Below are positions 1 to 7,478 of a stretch of DNA of 20,847 nucleotides, piece by piece. The notes below the pieces were generated by a model. That model made no database searches. It was not told the origin of the DNA and was given only the letters and a program-made list of their open reading frames with translations. The translations under genes and the position numbers were made by a program. The DNA is taken from positions 1 to 20,847 of the forward strand of contig JAAENB010001139.1 in assembly GCA_024224995.1 (NCBI GenBank), read 5' to 3'. This DNA comes from a bacterium (GTDB taxonomy: Bacteria; Spirochaetota; UBA4802; UBA5550). The stretch's first letter is position 1. The number at the start of each line of letters is the position of its first letter.

Positions 1-68
1 CTGCAACGTCTCTCAGAACCAACCCTTTGCCCGGAGCATCTTCGCAAAATAGACCCCGGTATCAACAC
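1..68. repeat. Type D composite repeat, right half, cut by window edge
   Basis: The bases match the right half of the unit at 11241-11386. The window opens on TGCAACGTCTC, the right arm of a palindrome, and goes on through TTGCCCGGAGCATCTTCGC and the GACCCCGGTAT stretch that precedes a type B joint in all three copies (here, 11386 and 20056). The left arm lies outside the window. No gene is seen here. Confidence 0.75.
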
Positions 69-122
69 AGTTTCTGACCTATTTTTTCCCTGTTTCGCAG
101 GGTCCGCACTCTCAAGGAACTT
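69..122. repeat. Type B joint repeat, copy 1
   Basis: It starts with AGTTTCTGACCTATTTTTTC, holds a short hairpin CCCTG..CAGGG and ends with CTCTCAAGGAACT, a one-base variant of the usual AGAAACT end. It joins the type D unit on its left to the type A hairpin on its right. The same start and end occur at 258, 518, 11010, 11194, 11386 and 20056. Confidence 0.8.
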
Positions 123-263
123 AATTTTGCTTGTGCGCGGGCCTTGGAGTAGTATGGGCTCTATGGAGCGCGCCGGAACGCGCTCCGCGCAAACAGTCCT
201 CACAACCCAAAGAGCCCATTCTACTTCAAGGCCAGATACAGCTCGCAATAGTATTTTGTTTCT
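111..263. repeat. Type A long inverted repeat, copy 1
   Basis: The arms at 140-166 and 207-233 are inverted copies of 27 bases with three mismatches. They enclose a loop containing GGAAC, GCTC-like sequence and CAAACAGTCCTCA. Outside the stem are GCTTGTGCGC on the left and AGATACAGCTCGCAA on the right, both kept in the other copies. A 61-codon frame crossing it (127-312) looks like a by-product of the repeat and is not called. Confidence 0.8.
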
Positions 264-310
264 TTCGTATTTTTTCCCCGCTACAAGGGGCAACTGCTCT
301 CAAGTAACCT
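258..310. repeat. Type B joint repeat, copy 2
   Basis: It has the GTTTCTTTCGTATTTTTTCC start, a short hairpin CCCC..GGGG, and a CTCTCAAGTAACC end that has drifted from AGAAACT. It follows directly on type A copy 1. It is the most diverged of the seven B copies. Confidence 0.65.
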
Positions 311-384
311 AATTTTAAAACGGACCTCTTCTTTACTCCGCCGAAGGCTGGAGTGCAGCCCCCGAGGGTCGTGATTATGTAGCT

Positions 385-400
385 CGGGGTTTCAACCCCG
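385..400. repeat. Small GC-rich hairpin CGGGG-loop-CCCCG
   Basis: A perfect five-base stem closes on TTTCAA within a gene-free stretch (311-517). A related string, GGGTTTCAACTCCCAGCCCG, occurs near 8990 beside the pseudogene, so it is probably a scattered repeat fragment. No U-run follows, so it is not called as a terminator. Confidence 0.45.
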
Positions 401-429
401 TGTGGCCAGAGCAGAGCTCCATGCTAAAT

Positions 430-494
430 CCCCTCGCAGGGGTCGCACCCCTCGCAGGGGTCGCACCCCTCGCAGGGGTCGCACCCCCTCGCAG
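430..494. repeat. 18-bp tandem repeat, about 3.6 units
   Basis: The unit CCCCTCGCAGGGGTCGCA repeats exactly at 430-447, 448-465 and 466-483, with a partial fourth copy to 494. Each unit contains the inverted repeat CCCCTCGCAGGGG. The period is a multiple of three, so frames on both strands stay open across it, but no start signal or protein character supports a gene. Confidence 0.9.
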
Positions 495-517
495 AAACCG
501 ATCCATTTTTTAAAAAC

Positions 518-595
518 AGTTTCTGACCTATTTTTTCCCGGCCATCCGGTGTCTGAGCGGAGCCGAAGACCCGGGTCCGCACTCTTAAGAAAGTA
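518..595. repeat. Type B joint repeat, copy 3 (long hairpin version)
   Basis: It starts with AGTTTCTGACCTATTTTTTC. In place of the short hairpin it has a longer one, from CCGGCCATCCGGTG through TCTGAGCGGAGCCGAAGA to CCCGGG, nearly identical to the copy at 11386. Its right end CTCTTAAGAAAGT runs into gcvPA: the TAA stop of gcvPA (585-587) lies inside the repeat end. Confidence 0.8.
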
Positions 596-1913
596 GTTTT
601 TCTACTATCGTAACAAAAGTATCGATTTCTTCTTTTGTGTTTAATTCTGTTGCGCAAAATAGAATACAATCGGAATATTCAGGGTAATAAGTTTCCAGGG
701 CAAGCCCTCCAAGGATGCCCTTTTCTTTGAGCTGCGCGAGCAGTTCCTGCGCTTTTTTTGTTTTAAGCACAAACTCATTAAAGTATGGGCCGGAAAAAAC
801 CGGTTCCAGGCCCTTGCTTTCGAGCTGTTTTTTTAAGTATCCTGCTGTACGGTGATTCAGTTCGGCCAGTTCTTTGAGCCGCTTTCCATACATGCCCAGG
901 TATAAAACCGCGCGAAGCGCAAGAAGCCCTTCATTCGTGCAAATATTTGATGTGGCCCGCTCCCTTCGAATGTGCTGTTCCCGTGTTTGAAGGGTTAGAA
1001 CATACGCCTCATTTCCATCAAGGTCCGTGGTTTTTCCAACAAGCCTGCCCGGCACTTTCCGGGTAAATTTTTCCGCTGCCGATATAAAACCAAGCATTGG
1101 TCCGCCAAAACCAACACCATTGCCGAAACTCGCTGCTTCTCCGCATACAATATCCGCTTCAAATTCTCCGGGGGACTTCAGCATGCCCAGACTTAATGGC
1201 TCTGTTATAGTAACTACCAGGTGGGCCTTTTTCCGGTGTACTACTTCCGAAAGAGCTTTCAGGTCTTCAAGTGATCCGAAAAAATTCGGGTTTTGAACAA
1301 TTACCCCGCATACGGTCTCATCAAGAAGCTGGTCTGTTTTCCCGGGAGGAGTTTTTCCATTTTCAAGGGCTATCTCCTCAATTTCCATACCCGATGCCCA
1401 GGCATAGGTCTTAAGGACTTCCCGGTAATGAGGGTGTACTGCCCTGCTTACCAGGATTTTGTCTTTTTTTCTGATCCGTGACGACATGAGGGCTGCTTCT
1501 GCCATAGCAGTTGCTCCGTCATACATACTGGCATTGGTCATATCCATTCCCGTAAGAGAGCAAAGCATTGTCTGGAATTCAAATATGGCAGTTAAGGTTC
1601 CCTGGCTGACCTCAGGCTGGTATGGCGTATAAGCAGTATAAAATTCCGACCGGGAAGCCAGCTCATTTACTACAGCAGGGATATAATGTCCGTATACCCC
1701 TGCCCCGAGAAATGACGTTTTTATACTATTTTTTTCTCCTATTGCAGTAAACTCATCTGAAATCTCCTGCTCCGACACAGGTTTGGGCAAATCCGGATGC
1801 ACCTTGAGCTGTATTGACGCAGGTATATCCGCAAAAAGATCGTCAACGCTCGAAACTCCAATGGTTTGGAGCATCTCCTGCTTCTCTTTTTCCGTAATGC
1901 CAATAAATGACAT
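585..1913 (-). CDS. gcvPA: Glycine decarboxylase (P-protein) subunit 1, GcvPA
   Basis: At 442 aa it has the usual length of the N-terminal-half subunit of the two-subunit P-protein. This family decarboxylates glycine and passes the aminomethyl group to lipoyl-GcvH in the cytoplasm. Recognisable stretches are the N-terminal MSFIGITEKEKQEMLQTIGV, then SFLGAGVYGHYIPAVVNEL, TPYQPEVSQGTL, GMDMTNASMYDGATAMAEAA and, near the C-terminus, NEFVLKTKKAQELL. In such enzymes the PLP lysine sits on subunit 2 (GcvPB), which is not in the window: repeats follow instead. ATG lies one base after the gcvH stop, with a GGAG inside the end of gcvH, so the pair is probably coupled. The stop codon and last base pairs overlap a type B repeat end. 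Confidence 0.95.
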   Translation of the reverse strand: MSFIGITEKEKQEMLQTIGVSSVDDLFADIPASIQLKVHPDLPKPVSEQEISDEFTAIGEKNSIKTSFLGAGVYGHYIPAVVNELASRSEFYTAYTPYQPEVSQGTLTAIFEFQTMLCSLTGMDMTNASMYDGATAMAEAALMSSRIRKKDKILVSRAVHPHYREVLKTYAWASGMEIEEIALENGKTPPGKTDQLLDETVCGVIVQNPNFFGSLEDLKALSEVVHRKKAHLVVTITEPLSLGMLKSPGEFEADIVCGEAASFGNGVGFGGPMLGFISAAEKFTRKVPGRLVGKTTDLDGNEAYVLTLQTREQHIRRERATSNICTNEGLLALRAVLYLGMYGKRLKELAELNHRTAGYLKKQLESKGLEPVFSGPYFNEFVLKTKKAQELLAQLKEKGILGGLALETYYPEYSDCILFCATELNTKEEIDTFVTIVEKLLS

Positions 1914-1914
1914 A

Positions 1915-2307
1915 CTATTGCTCCGATTCTACATGCGCGGTGTAGGCTTCGGCATCCATTAATTCGTCAAGTTCGCTTTTATGCTTTATATCGATCTTAA
2001 AGATCCAGCCTTGCTCATAAGGATCACTGTTTATAAGCTCAGGAGCATCCTCAAGCTCGGTATTTACCTCAGTTATCCTGCCCGATACAGGGGCAAACAT
2101 GTCAGAAACGGCCTTGACCGACTCTACTACAGCGATCTGGTCTCCTTTGTTTACTTCAGTGTCTACTTCCGGCAACTCAACAAAAACTATATCGGTTAAC
2201 ATCTCCTGGGCATGGTCCGTAATACCACATACCCCGGTAAAGTCATCTTCCGTCTTGATCCACTCATGAGCTTGCGTATATTTTAATTCTTCCGGTATGG
2301 AACTCAT
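1915..2307 (-). CDS. gcvH: Glycine cleavage system H protein
   Basis: This 130-aa lipoyl carrier shuttles the aminomethyl group between P- and T-proteins. It has the family's opening (LKYTQAHEWI), GITDHAQEMLTDIVFVELPE in the middle, and the lipoylation site ESVKAVSD with the acceptor lysine at residue 65, followed by PVSGRITEVN. The ATG has a strong GGGAGGA site about 9 bases upstream. It is the first gene of a gcvH-gcvPA pair, 49 bases after the Wzy-like gene; gcvT is not in the window. The C-terminal tail after PYEQGWIFKI is slightly long and acidic. Confidence 0.96.
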   Translation of the reverse strand: MSSIPEELKYTQAHEWIKTEDDFTGVCGITDHAQEMLTDIVFVELPEVDTEVNKGDQIAVVESVKAVSDMFAPVSGRITEVNTELEDAPELINSDPYEQGWIFKIDIKHKSELDELMDAEAYTAHVESEQ

Positions 2308-2356
2308 TTCAGCGTCCTCCCTCTTTTAAAGTAAAACAAATCTAATAGGAATGATC

Positions 2357-3799
2357 TTAAATTGCAAGATCTTTTTCGCGGCCGCTGCTAAAGGTTGCCG
2401 AGATTCCCAGGATCAGTGCTGCCAGATGATTCAGTTTTATTGAATTTATAAATATGGGTTCTGTTATGCCCATGAGCATAAACCCTGCTATGGTTACCAG
2501 GAAAAAGCTTACCACTTTTTTCTCGTCGGGATGTATGCTCCTTTTGTAGGTGTTAAAATTAAGGAGATAGGATTTTACCAATACCCAGAGAGCTATTATC
2601 ATTCCCGCAAACCCGCCATGCGTGGCAAACTCAAGGTATATATTATGAGGATTGGCGTAGTGATAGGGACTATACTGTCCTATGGCATACAGATAATTAA
2701 TCGATGAAAGTCCAATGCCCAGAGGGTTATCAAATAACAGCCTGATAGTTCCCTTCCAGAGCTTATACCGGGGTGAGGATAAGCCTTTTACCAGCATTCT
2801 TCCAAATGACCGGTCAAACAACTCAGGAAAGAATTCCTGGAGCACAAAACTGATGATCATGGCAAAGAGCAGAATTAATATAAAGATGATAATGATCTTT
2901 TTTAAATCAACACCCAAAAAATAAAGAGCTATCAATATATTAATCAGGGCAAACACTATCCCCGCCCTGCTTCCCCCCAGCAAAAGAGAGATTGACATGA
3001 GAATAAGAGCGCCGGCAATTATTGTTTTATACAACATCCGTTTCTCATAATATAAATAAAGAAATGCCATTGGAATAAACATTACATAGAACGCGGCCAG
3101 GTTGTTAAAGTTATAAAAAAAACCTCCGTATCGCCAGTTTGCCCCCCCGATATTAAACTCTTCCCGCACTGCCGCTGCCCGCCGCAGTGATTCTATACTC
3201 ACTTCAAACGAAATGGAAAGCAGGTGACCAAGGGCAAGTAAAATCCCAAACAATATGAGCACAAAAAAGAAGCGTTTTATCTCTTTAATATTTTGAAAAG
3301 CAAGGCAGCCGATGCAAAAAAAGAGGAAAAATTCCAGGTAATACTGAATAAAAACTTTCAGGTTATGGTTCAGCAGCGCGGATGATTCATATGAGCCAAA
3401 CCCCATTGAGGGTATAAGGGCCAATATAAATAAAAAAAATGGCTTATAATAGAACCGCACTCCTGCCCACCCGGCCCGGTTCCGCAACAGGGTCGCCCAC
3501 ACAATACAGGCAAATATGAGCGAAATTCCAACTCCGAAAAAAGGGGACGCCCACCGTCTGCTGATGAGGGTCTTTTCAAAAAAGAGCAGTACAAAAACTA
3601 CTGATGATACCAGGTATACCGAATCTTTTATTCGAAGTAAGAATACAATAACAATCGGTGCGCCAAATATATACATGGCCCATCGCCGGTTGCTTTCTGC
3701 CAGGATATTAAAAGCAATTGCCGCAATAATTGCTGCCAGCATGATCAGCAATATCCCTGTCAGGTTCCATTTACTGGTGTTACTATCTACCTCATTCAC
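2357..3799 (-). CDS. O-antigen polymerase/ligase-like membrane protein (Wzy_C type)
   Basis: This 480-aa, very hydrophobic protein has about eleven or twelve predicted membrane spans. It has the large periplasmic loop and the RYKLWKGTIRLLFDNPLGIG..HNIYLEFATHGG signature of the Wzy/WaaL (PF04932) superfamily. Members polymerise repeat units or ligate polysaccharide to lipid A-core or another acceptor; sequence alone does not separate these roles. It follows the Wzz-type gene by about 20 bases in the same polysaccharide operon, which favours a polymerase. The only in-frame start near the Wzz stop is GTG at 3799, with GGGAAG about ten bases upstream. The C-terminal end (SSGREKDLAI) is cytoplasmic by charge. 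Confidence 0.85.
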   Translation of the reverse strand: MNEVDSNTSKWNLTGILLIMLAAIIAAIAFNILAESNRRWAMYIFGAPIVIVFLLRIKDSVYLVSSVVFVLLFFEKTLISRRWASPFFGVGISLIFACIVWATLLRNRAGWAGVRFYYKPFFLFILALIPSMGFGSYESSALLNHNLKVFIQYYLEFFLFFCIGCLAFQNIKEIKRFFFVLILFGILLALGHLLSISFEVSIESLRRAAAVREEFNIGGANWRYGGFFYNFNNLAAFYVMFIPMAFLYLYYEKRMLYKTIIAGALILMSISLLLGGSRAGIVFALINILIALYFLGVDLKKIIIIFILILLFAMIISFVLQEFFPELFDRSFGRMLVKGLSSPRYKLWKGTIRLLFDNPLGIGLSSINYLYAIGQYSPYHYANPHNIYLEFATHGGFAGMIIALWVLVKSYLLNFNTYKRSIHPDEKKVVSFFLVTIAGFMLMGITEPIFINSIKLNHLAALILGISATFSSGREKDLAI

Positions 3800-3819
3800 C
3801 GTGCCGACTTCCCGTTACT

Positions 3820-5103
3820 TCACTCTTTTTTCCGGTCTCCTTTTTTGAACCTGAATATTGTAAAAAATTTATTTTTTCGTTTGTTGATCTCCAGCAGTAT
3901 TATTATCCGGATCACTTCCAGGTCAAACCTGAACTTATATCCCCAGGCATTCTCAACCCAATCTATGAGGAATACAATTAATATGCCAAAAAAAATAGAG
4001 AAAAAAGCTGCTATGATTATCATTTTTTTTCTCTTGGGGGAAAATCGCTGTTCCGGTACTATTGCCGGATCTATGACCTGTAAATAAAGATGATCCCTGG
4101 CCTCTTCATATTTTGCCTGTTCCAGGGACTTTTTTAAGATTCCCATAATTACCTGGGAATTCTGAATATTCATATTCAAATCCGTGAATTTCCTGGCTTT
4201 TTCCGGTGATAGTTTTTGCGACGGCAGAAGCCGGGTCAGTTTTGCTATTTCACGGTTAAGACTTCGTATTTGCTGCTTAATAGATATAATTCTCGGATGA
4301 CCATTACCCAGAGTCGCTGCCAGGGAGCGCAACTCTCCTTCAAGCTGTATCCGGGCCTTTAACAACTCCGGGTACACAAGATTATTCCGGGAACGAATAT
4401 ACTCCTGGTCAATGATCCGGTTCTGTTTCCTGAAAGTGCCAAGCTCCTCCTGTGTCTTTTCCAGGCGCTCCTTTTCAAATTGCAGGCGTTCTTCTATTTG
4501 CCTCCGGTGAAACTTTGTTGCGGTGAGCGATTTTTCCTTCAGGATCTTTTGAGCCTCTTTCACGTACCCGTTTACAATATCCCGCGCCACAGTAGGATCT
4601 TTATAATAAGCGTCAATACGGAACTGGCTCATGCCGGCGTCATAATCTATATGGACAATTTTTTCCAGCTTTTTCCGGGCATCGGTCATTAAGGCTCGTT
4701 CCCGTTTATAGCCCTCAAAAAACTCATCCATAAGGTTTAAATTCTTAATTACATAATCTTTTATGGTTCTGCTCTGTAATATGGTTAATATTTTCTTGTC
4801 ATTGTCGGCCTGACGCCATCCTTGTGAAGGGTTTACTCCCAGGATCGGGACATTGGGACTTGAAGCAATAGGCATTGCAAGGGTCGTTGCCTTATAAACC
4901 GGGGTCATCACAAAGCTTCGGATTGCTGTTGCCGTTACAAAAGTAAAGAATATAATTACAATAAACTGCTTTCCCTTCCACAGGGTCATGAGTATCCCGA
5001 TCAGGTCTATTCCACTTTCCTTGGGGTCACCAAAAATAGAGGGATCCACTTCTTTTCGGGGGATCTTACTTATGACTTTAGCTTTTGTTTTCTTTTTTAC
5101 CAT
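3820..5103 (-). CDS. Wzz-type polysaccharide chain-length determinant
   Basis: It is about 427 aa from the chosen start. A basic N-terminus (KKKTKAKVISKIPRKE) is followed by a first membrane span near GKQFIVIIFFTFVTAT. A long coiled-coil-rich periplasmic region comes next (RRQIEERLQFEKERLEKTQEELG), and a second span near KKMIIIAAFFSIFFGIL at the end. This is the PCP/Wzz architecture that sets polymer length at the inner membrane. No tyrosine-kinase domain is attached. I start it at ATG 5101-5103, which overlaps the upstream glycosyltransferase stop as TAATG, the same coupling seen at two other joints in the window. A longer start at 5127 would overlap that gene by 25 bases and is less likely. 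Confidence 0.85.
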   Translation of the reverse strand: MVKKKTKAKVISKIPRKEVDPSIFGDPKESGIDLIGILMTLWKGKQFIVIIFFTFVTATAIRSFVMTPVYKATTLAMPIASSPNVPILGVNPSQGWRQADNDKKILTILQSRTIKDYVIKNLNLMDEFFEGYKRERALMTDARKKLEKIVHIDYDAGMSQFRIDAYYKDPTVARDIVNGYVKEAQKILKEKSLTATKFHRRQIEERLQFEKERLEKTQEELGTFRKQNRIIDQEYIRSRNNLVYPELLKARIQLEGELRSLAATLGNGHPRIISIKQQIRSLNREIAKLTRLLPSQKLSPEKARKFTDLNMNIQNSQVIMGILKKSLEQAKYEEARDHLYLQVIDPAIVPEQRFSPKRKKMIIIAAFFSIFFGILIVFLIDWVENAWGYKFRFDLEVIRIIILLEINKRKNKFFTIFRFKKGDRKKE

Positions 5104-6191
5104 TATAACCGGTCCAAAAATTCGCAAAAGTTTACTTTTTCTGAAAATATAAATGTTTTATTTCTGGATTTATTATAATCCAGCATCTTTTGCGCCAATG
5201 CGTCAATATTCCCATTCTCCACCAGGTAACCGTTTCCTCCGTCATCTATGAGCCTGCCGATTACCGGTACCGATTGAACCGCGATTACCGGGGTCTTGAG
5301 AAATAATGCCTCCAGCAATACATTGGGAAATCCTTCCCACCTGGAGGATAATACAAAAATATCAGCATATTTATACCAGGTATATGGATTTTTCTGAAAT
5401 CCAAGGAAATCAACATCCTTCTCTATTCCCAGTTTTTTTACCAGTTTAACCAGGAATTCTTTATACTTATAATCTGTTTCCCTGCCTAATATGCTCAATT
5501 TGTATTTTCGCGAGTTTTTGCTCTTTTTTAGAACAATATTAAAAGCTTCGATCAAAATATCAAATCCTTTTTGATGCGAAAGCCTGCCGGAAGCTACAAT
5601 ATTTATTGCTGAATTTTCATACGGATTTTTTTGCCCTTTTACACTTTCTGCAATATAATAAACATCCAGGGGATTGAATATTACCTCTATCTTCTCGGGT
5701 TTGATCTTATAGTATTGTATAATTTCGTCCTTCATCTCATCGGTCTGGGCCACTACCATATAAGCCCTGGGGTATAACCATCGTATACAGGTATGATACC
5801 ACCCGGGGATTGTTTTATTTTTTATTTGAAACCCGGGCATATTCGGTTCCCGTACTATGATCTTCATGTTATGCCGAATAAACAATGAAGCAAACAGTAT
5901 CAGGATATTCATCCTGTTAAGGGTGGAGAATACTATGTCGGGTTTTTTTCTCTTTAAGGCCCGGATTATCCCAAACAGGGCATACCTGGTCCGTTTTATT
6001 CCCAGGTCTACCATTTTCACGTGTTCCGGAACCAGGTCTAAAAAATCACCTACAGGATTAATCAATAAAAGTTTTATGTTATACTTTTCCCGGTCTAAGT
6101 TTCGTATTATATTTATAATTACTTTCTGTGCTCCTCCGCCGTACAAATCGGGAAGAGTAAAAAGAATTGTTTTTTTATTTTTATCTGTCAT
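5103..6191 (-). CDS. GT4-family glycosyltransferase
   Basis: At 362 aa it has the two-domain GT-B layout. The N-terminal domain opens TILFTLPDLYGGGAQKVIINI (glycine-rich acceptor loop). The C-terminal nucleotide-sugar domain has VASGRLSHQKGFDILIEA and the EGFPNVLLEAL motif with the conserved paired glutamates of GT4 retaining enzymes. It would transfer a sugar to the growing lipid-linked repeat unit at the inner membrane; donor and acceptor cannot be read from sequence. It overlaps the end of wecC by 11 bases and ends in TAATG with the Wzz gene, so it is firmly inside the operon. It is the only glycosyltransferase in the window, so other transferases must lie elsewhere. Confidence 0.9.
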   Translation of the reverse strand: MTDKNKKTILFTLPDLYGGGAQKVIINIIRNLDREKYNIKLLLINPVGDFLDLVPEHVKMVDLGIKRTRYALFGIIRALKRKKPDIVFSTLNRMNILILFASLFIRHNMKIIVREPNMPGFQIKNKTIPGWYHTCIRWLYPRAYMVVAQTDEMKDEIIQYYKIKPEKIEVIFNPLDVYYIAESVKGQKNPYENSAINIVASGRLSHQKGFDILIEAFNIVLKKSKNSRKYKLSILGRETDYKYKEFLVKLVKKLGIEKDVDFLGFQKNPYTWYKYADIFVLSSRWEGFPNVLLEALFLKTPVIAVQSVPVIGRLIDDGGNGYLVENGNIDALAQKMLDYNKSRNKTFIFSEKVNFCEFLDRL

Positions 6192-7434
6192 CGTTTTTCG
6201 TTTCCTTAAGACCCGGATAGTGACCGGGTTCTACTCCGCAAAAATCAAGCACTACTTTTTCCCGGTTTATTTGAAGCCCCGTAAATTCCTTGTGCCCTAC
6301 TAAAAATATTATTATATCCGCCTTTTCTACTGCTTCTTCGTATTCTACCAGCTCAATGGCTCCAAATTTTTTCAGGTTCGGCTCTACCGGAAGAACCGCG
6401 TATCCTTCGTTGATGAGCTTTTCAGTAATAAATTTGGCGGGAGATTCCCTCATATCATCTATATCCGGTTTATATGCCAGCCCCATGCAGGCTATTTTCG
6501 CCTTCTTTTTATTTGTCACCTCAAAGGTCGACACCTGTTCCCGTATGCGGCCTAAAACCCATCCTGTTTTATACCGGTTTACTTCCCGCGCTGTTCGTAT
6601 TATCCGTGTCTCATCTTTAAAAGAAGAGATCAAAAACCAGGGATCTATGGCTATACAATGGCCGCCGACTCCAGGTCCGGGCTGTAATATATTTACCCGG
6701 GGATGTTTATTGGCAAGTTCTATGAGGTCCAGTACATTAATCCCTGCTTTGTCCGCGATTATGGATAGCTCATTCGCGAACGCGATGTTTACGTCCCGGT
6801 ATGCGTTTTCTACCAGTTTACACATTTCCGCAGTTCCGGCATCGGTTTTGTGCAGGCTGCCCTTTACAAAGAGTGAGTAAAAACAGGCTGCTGCTTCTGC
6901 TGAACGGTCATCAAGTCCGCCAATAACCCGGTCATTGTGCTCTACTTCGTAAATTATCCGGCCCGGCAATACCCGCTCCGGGCAGTATGCCAGGTCTATT
7001 TTCCCAACCAGTTCCGGCCGTTCCCCATAGATCAGCTCTGCCATTTCTGCTGTTGTTCCTGCGGGACAGGTCGACTCTATTACTACCAGGTTGCCTTCTT
7101 CCAGGTATGGAGTTATGGTCTCTATTGCCGCTGCTACATACGATATATCGGGCTGGTTTTCCCCTTTCAGCGGTGTGGGCACTGCGATGAGAAAAACATC
7201 TCCCTGCACTGCTTCAAAACCTGCCTGTAAATATCCTCCCTCTACTGCCTCTTTTACCAGGTCTTCCAGGTCCGGTTCTACTATATGAATGAGCCCTTTA
7301 TTGATGGTCTCTACAATTACGGGATCTATATCGATCCCCAATACTGAAATTTTTTTCCCCGCGATTAATGCTGCCGTGGGTAGACCAATGTATCCCAGCC
7401 CCATGACTATTACTTTTTTATGTTTTTTATTCAA
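6181..7434 (-). CDS. wecC: UDP-N-acetyl-D-mannosaminuronate dehydrogenase (WecC-like)
   Basis: This 417-aa NAD-dependent UDP-sugar 6-dehydrogenase oxidises UDP-ManNAc at C6 to UDP-ManNAcA. The N-terminal Rossmann motif is VMGLGYIGLPTAAL (residues 10-23). The central domain holds CKLVENAYRDVNIAFANEL with the conserved Lys206 and Asn210. The catalytic cysteine is Cys260 in GPGVGGHCIAIDPWFL. The C-terminal domain has MGLAYKPDIDDMRESPA. The gene starts at TTG (7432-7434); the next in-frame ATG would cut into the Rossmann fold. A weak AGG lies upstream. It follows wecB, and the 41-base gap is almost wholly the 30-bp palindrome C. Pairing with wecB favours ManNAcA over GlcNAcA or GalNAcA products. 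Confidence 0.93.
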   Translation of the reverse strand: MNKKHKKVIVMGLGYIGLPTAALIAGKKISVLGIDIDPVIVETINKGLIHIVEPDLEDLVKEAVEGGYLQAGFEAVQGDVFLIAVPTPLKGENQPDISYVAAAIETITPYLEEGNLVVIESTCPAGTTAEMAELIYGERPELVGKIDLAYCPERVLPGRIIYEVEHNDRVIGGLDDRSAEAAACFYSLFVKGSLHKTDAGTAEMCKLVENAYRDVNIAFANELSIIADKAGINVLDLIELANKHPRVNILQPGPGVGGHCIAIDPWFLISSFKDETRIIRTAREVNRYKTGWVLGRIREQVSTFEVTNKKKAKIACMGLAYKPDIDDMRESPAKFITEKLINEGYAVLPVEPNLKKFGAIELVEYEEAVEKADIIIFLVGHKEFTGLQINREKVVLDFCGVEPGHYPGLKETKNDDR

Positions 7435-7448
7435 CGGAACCTATCCCT

Positions 7449-7478
7449 TGAAAGCGAAGTTACGTAACTTCGCTTTCA
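7449..7478. repeat. Palindrome C, copy 1 (perfect, 30 bp)
   Basis: It is a perfect self-complementary sequence with half-site TGAAAGCGAAGTTAC, centred on TACGTA. It fills the gap between wecB and wecC, and its right-edge TCA is the wecB stop codon (TGA on the minus strand). Copies at 17227 and 19965 differ at the tenth base and at its partner. Confidence 0.95.

Noticed and set aside
69..595. Alternating constant and variable blocks suggesting a CRISPR array
   Set aside because: Constant parts are not of uniform length or spacing, the variable parts are palindromic, and no cas gene is present.
402..669. Overlapping frames on both strands encoding repeated GRTPRR and CDPCEG peptides
   Set aside because: They arise from the 18-bp tandem repeat, whose period keeps all frames open. 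There is no RBS, and the minus-strand frame runs into the end of gcvPA.
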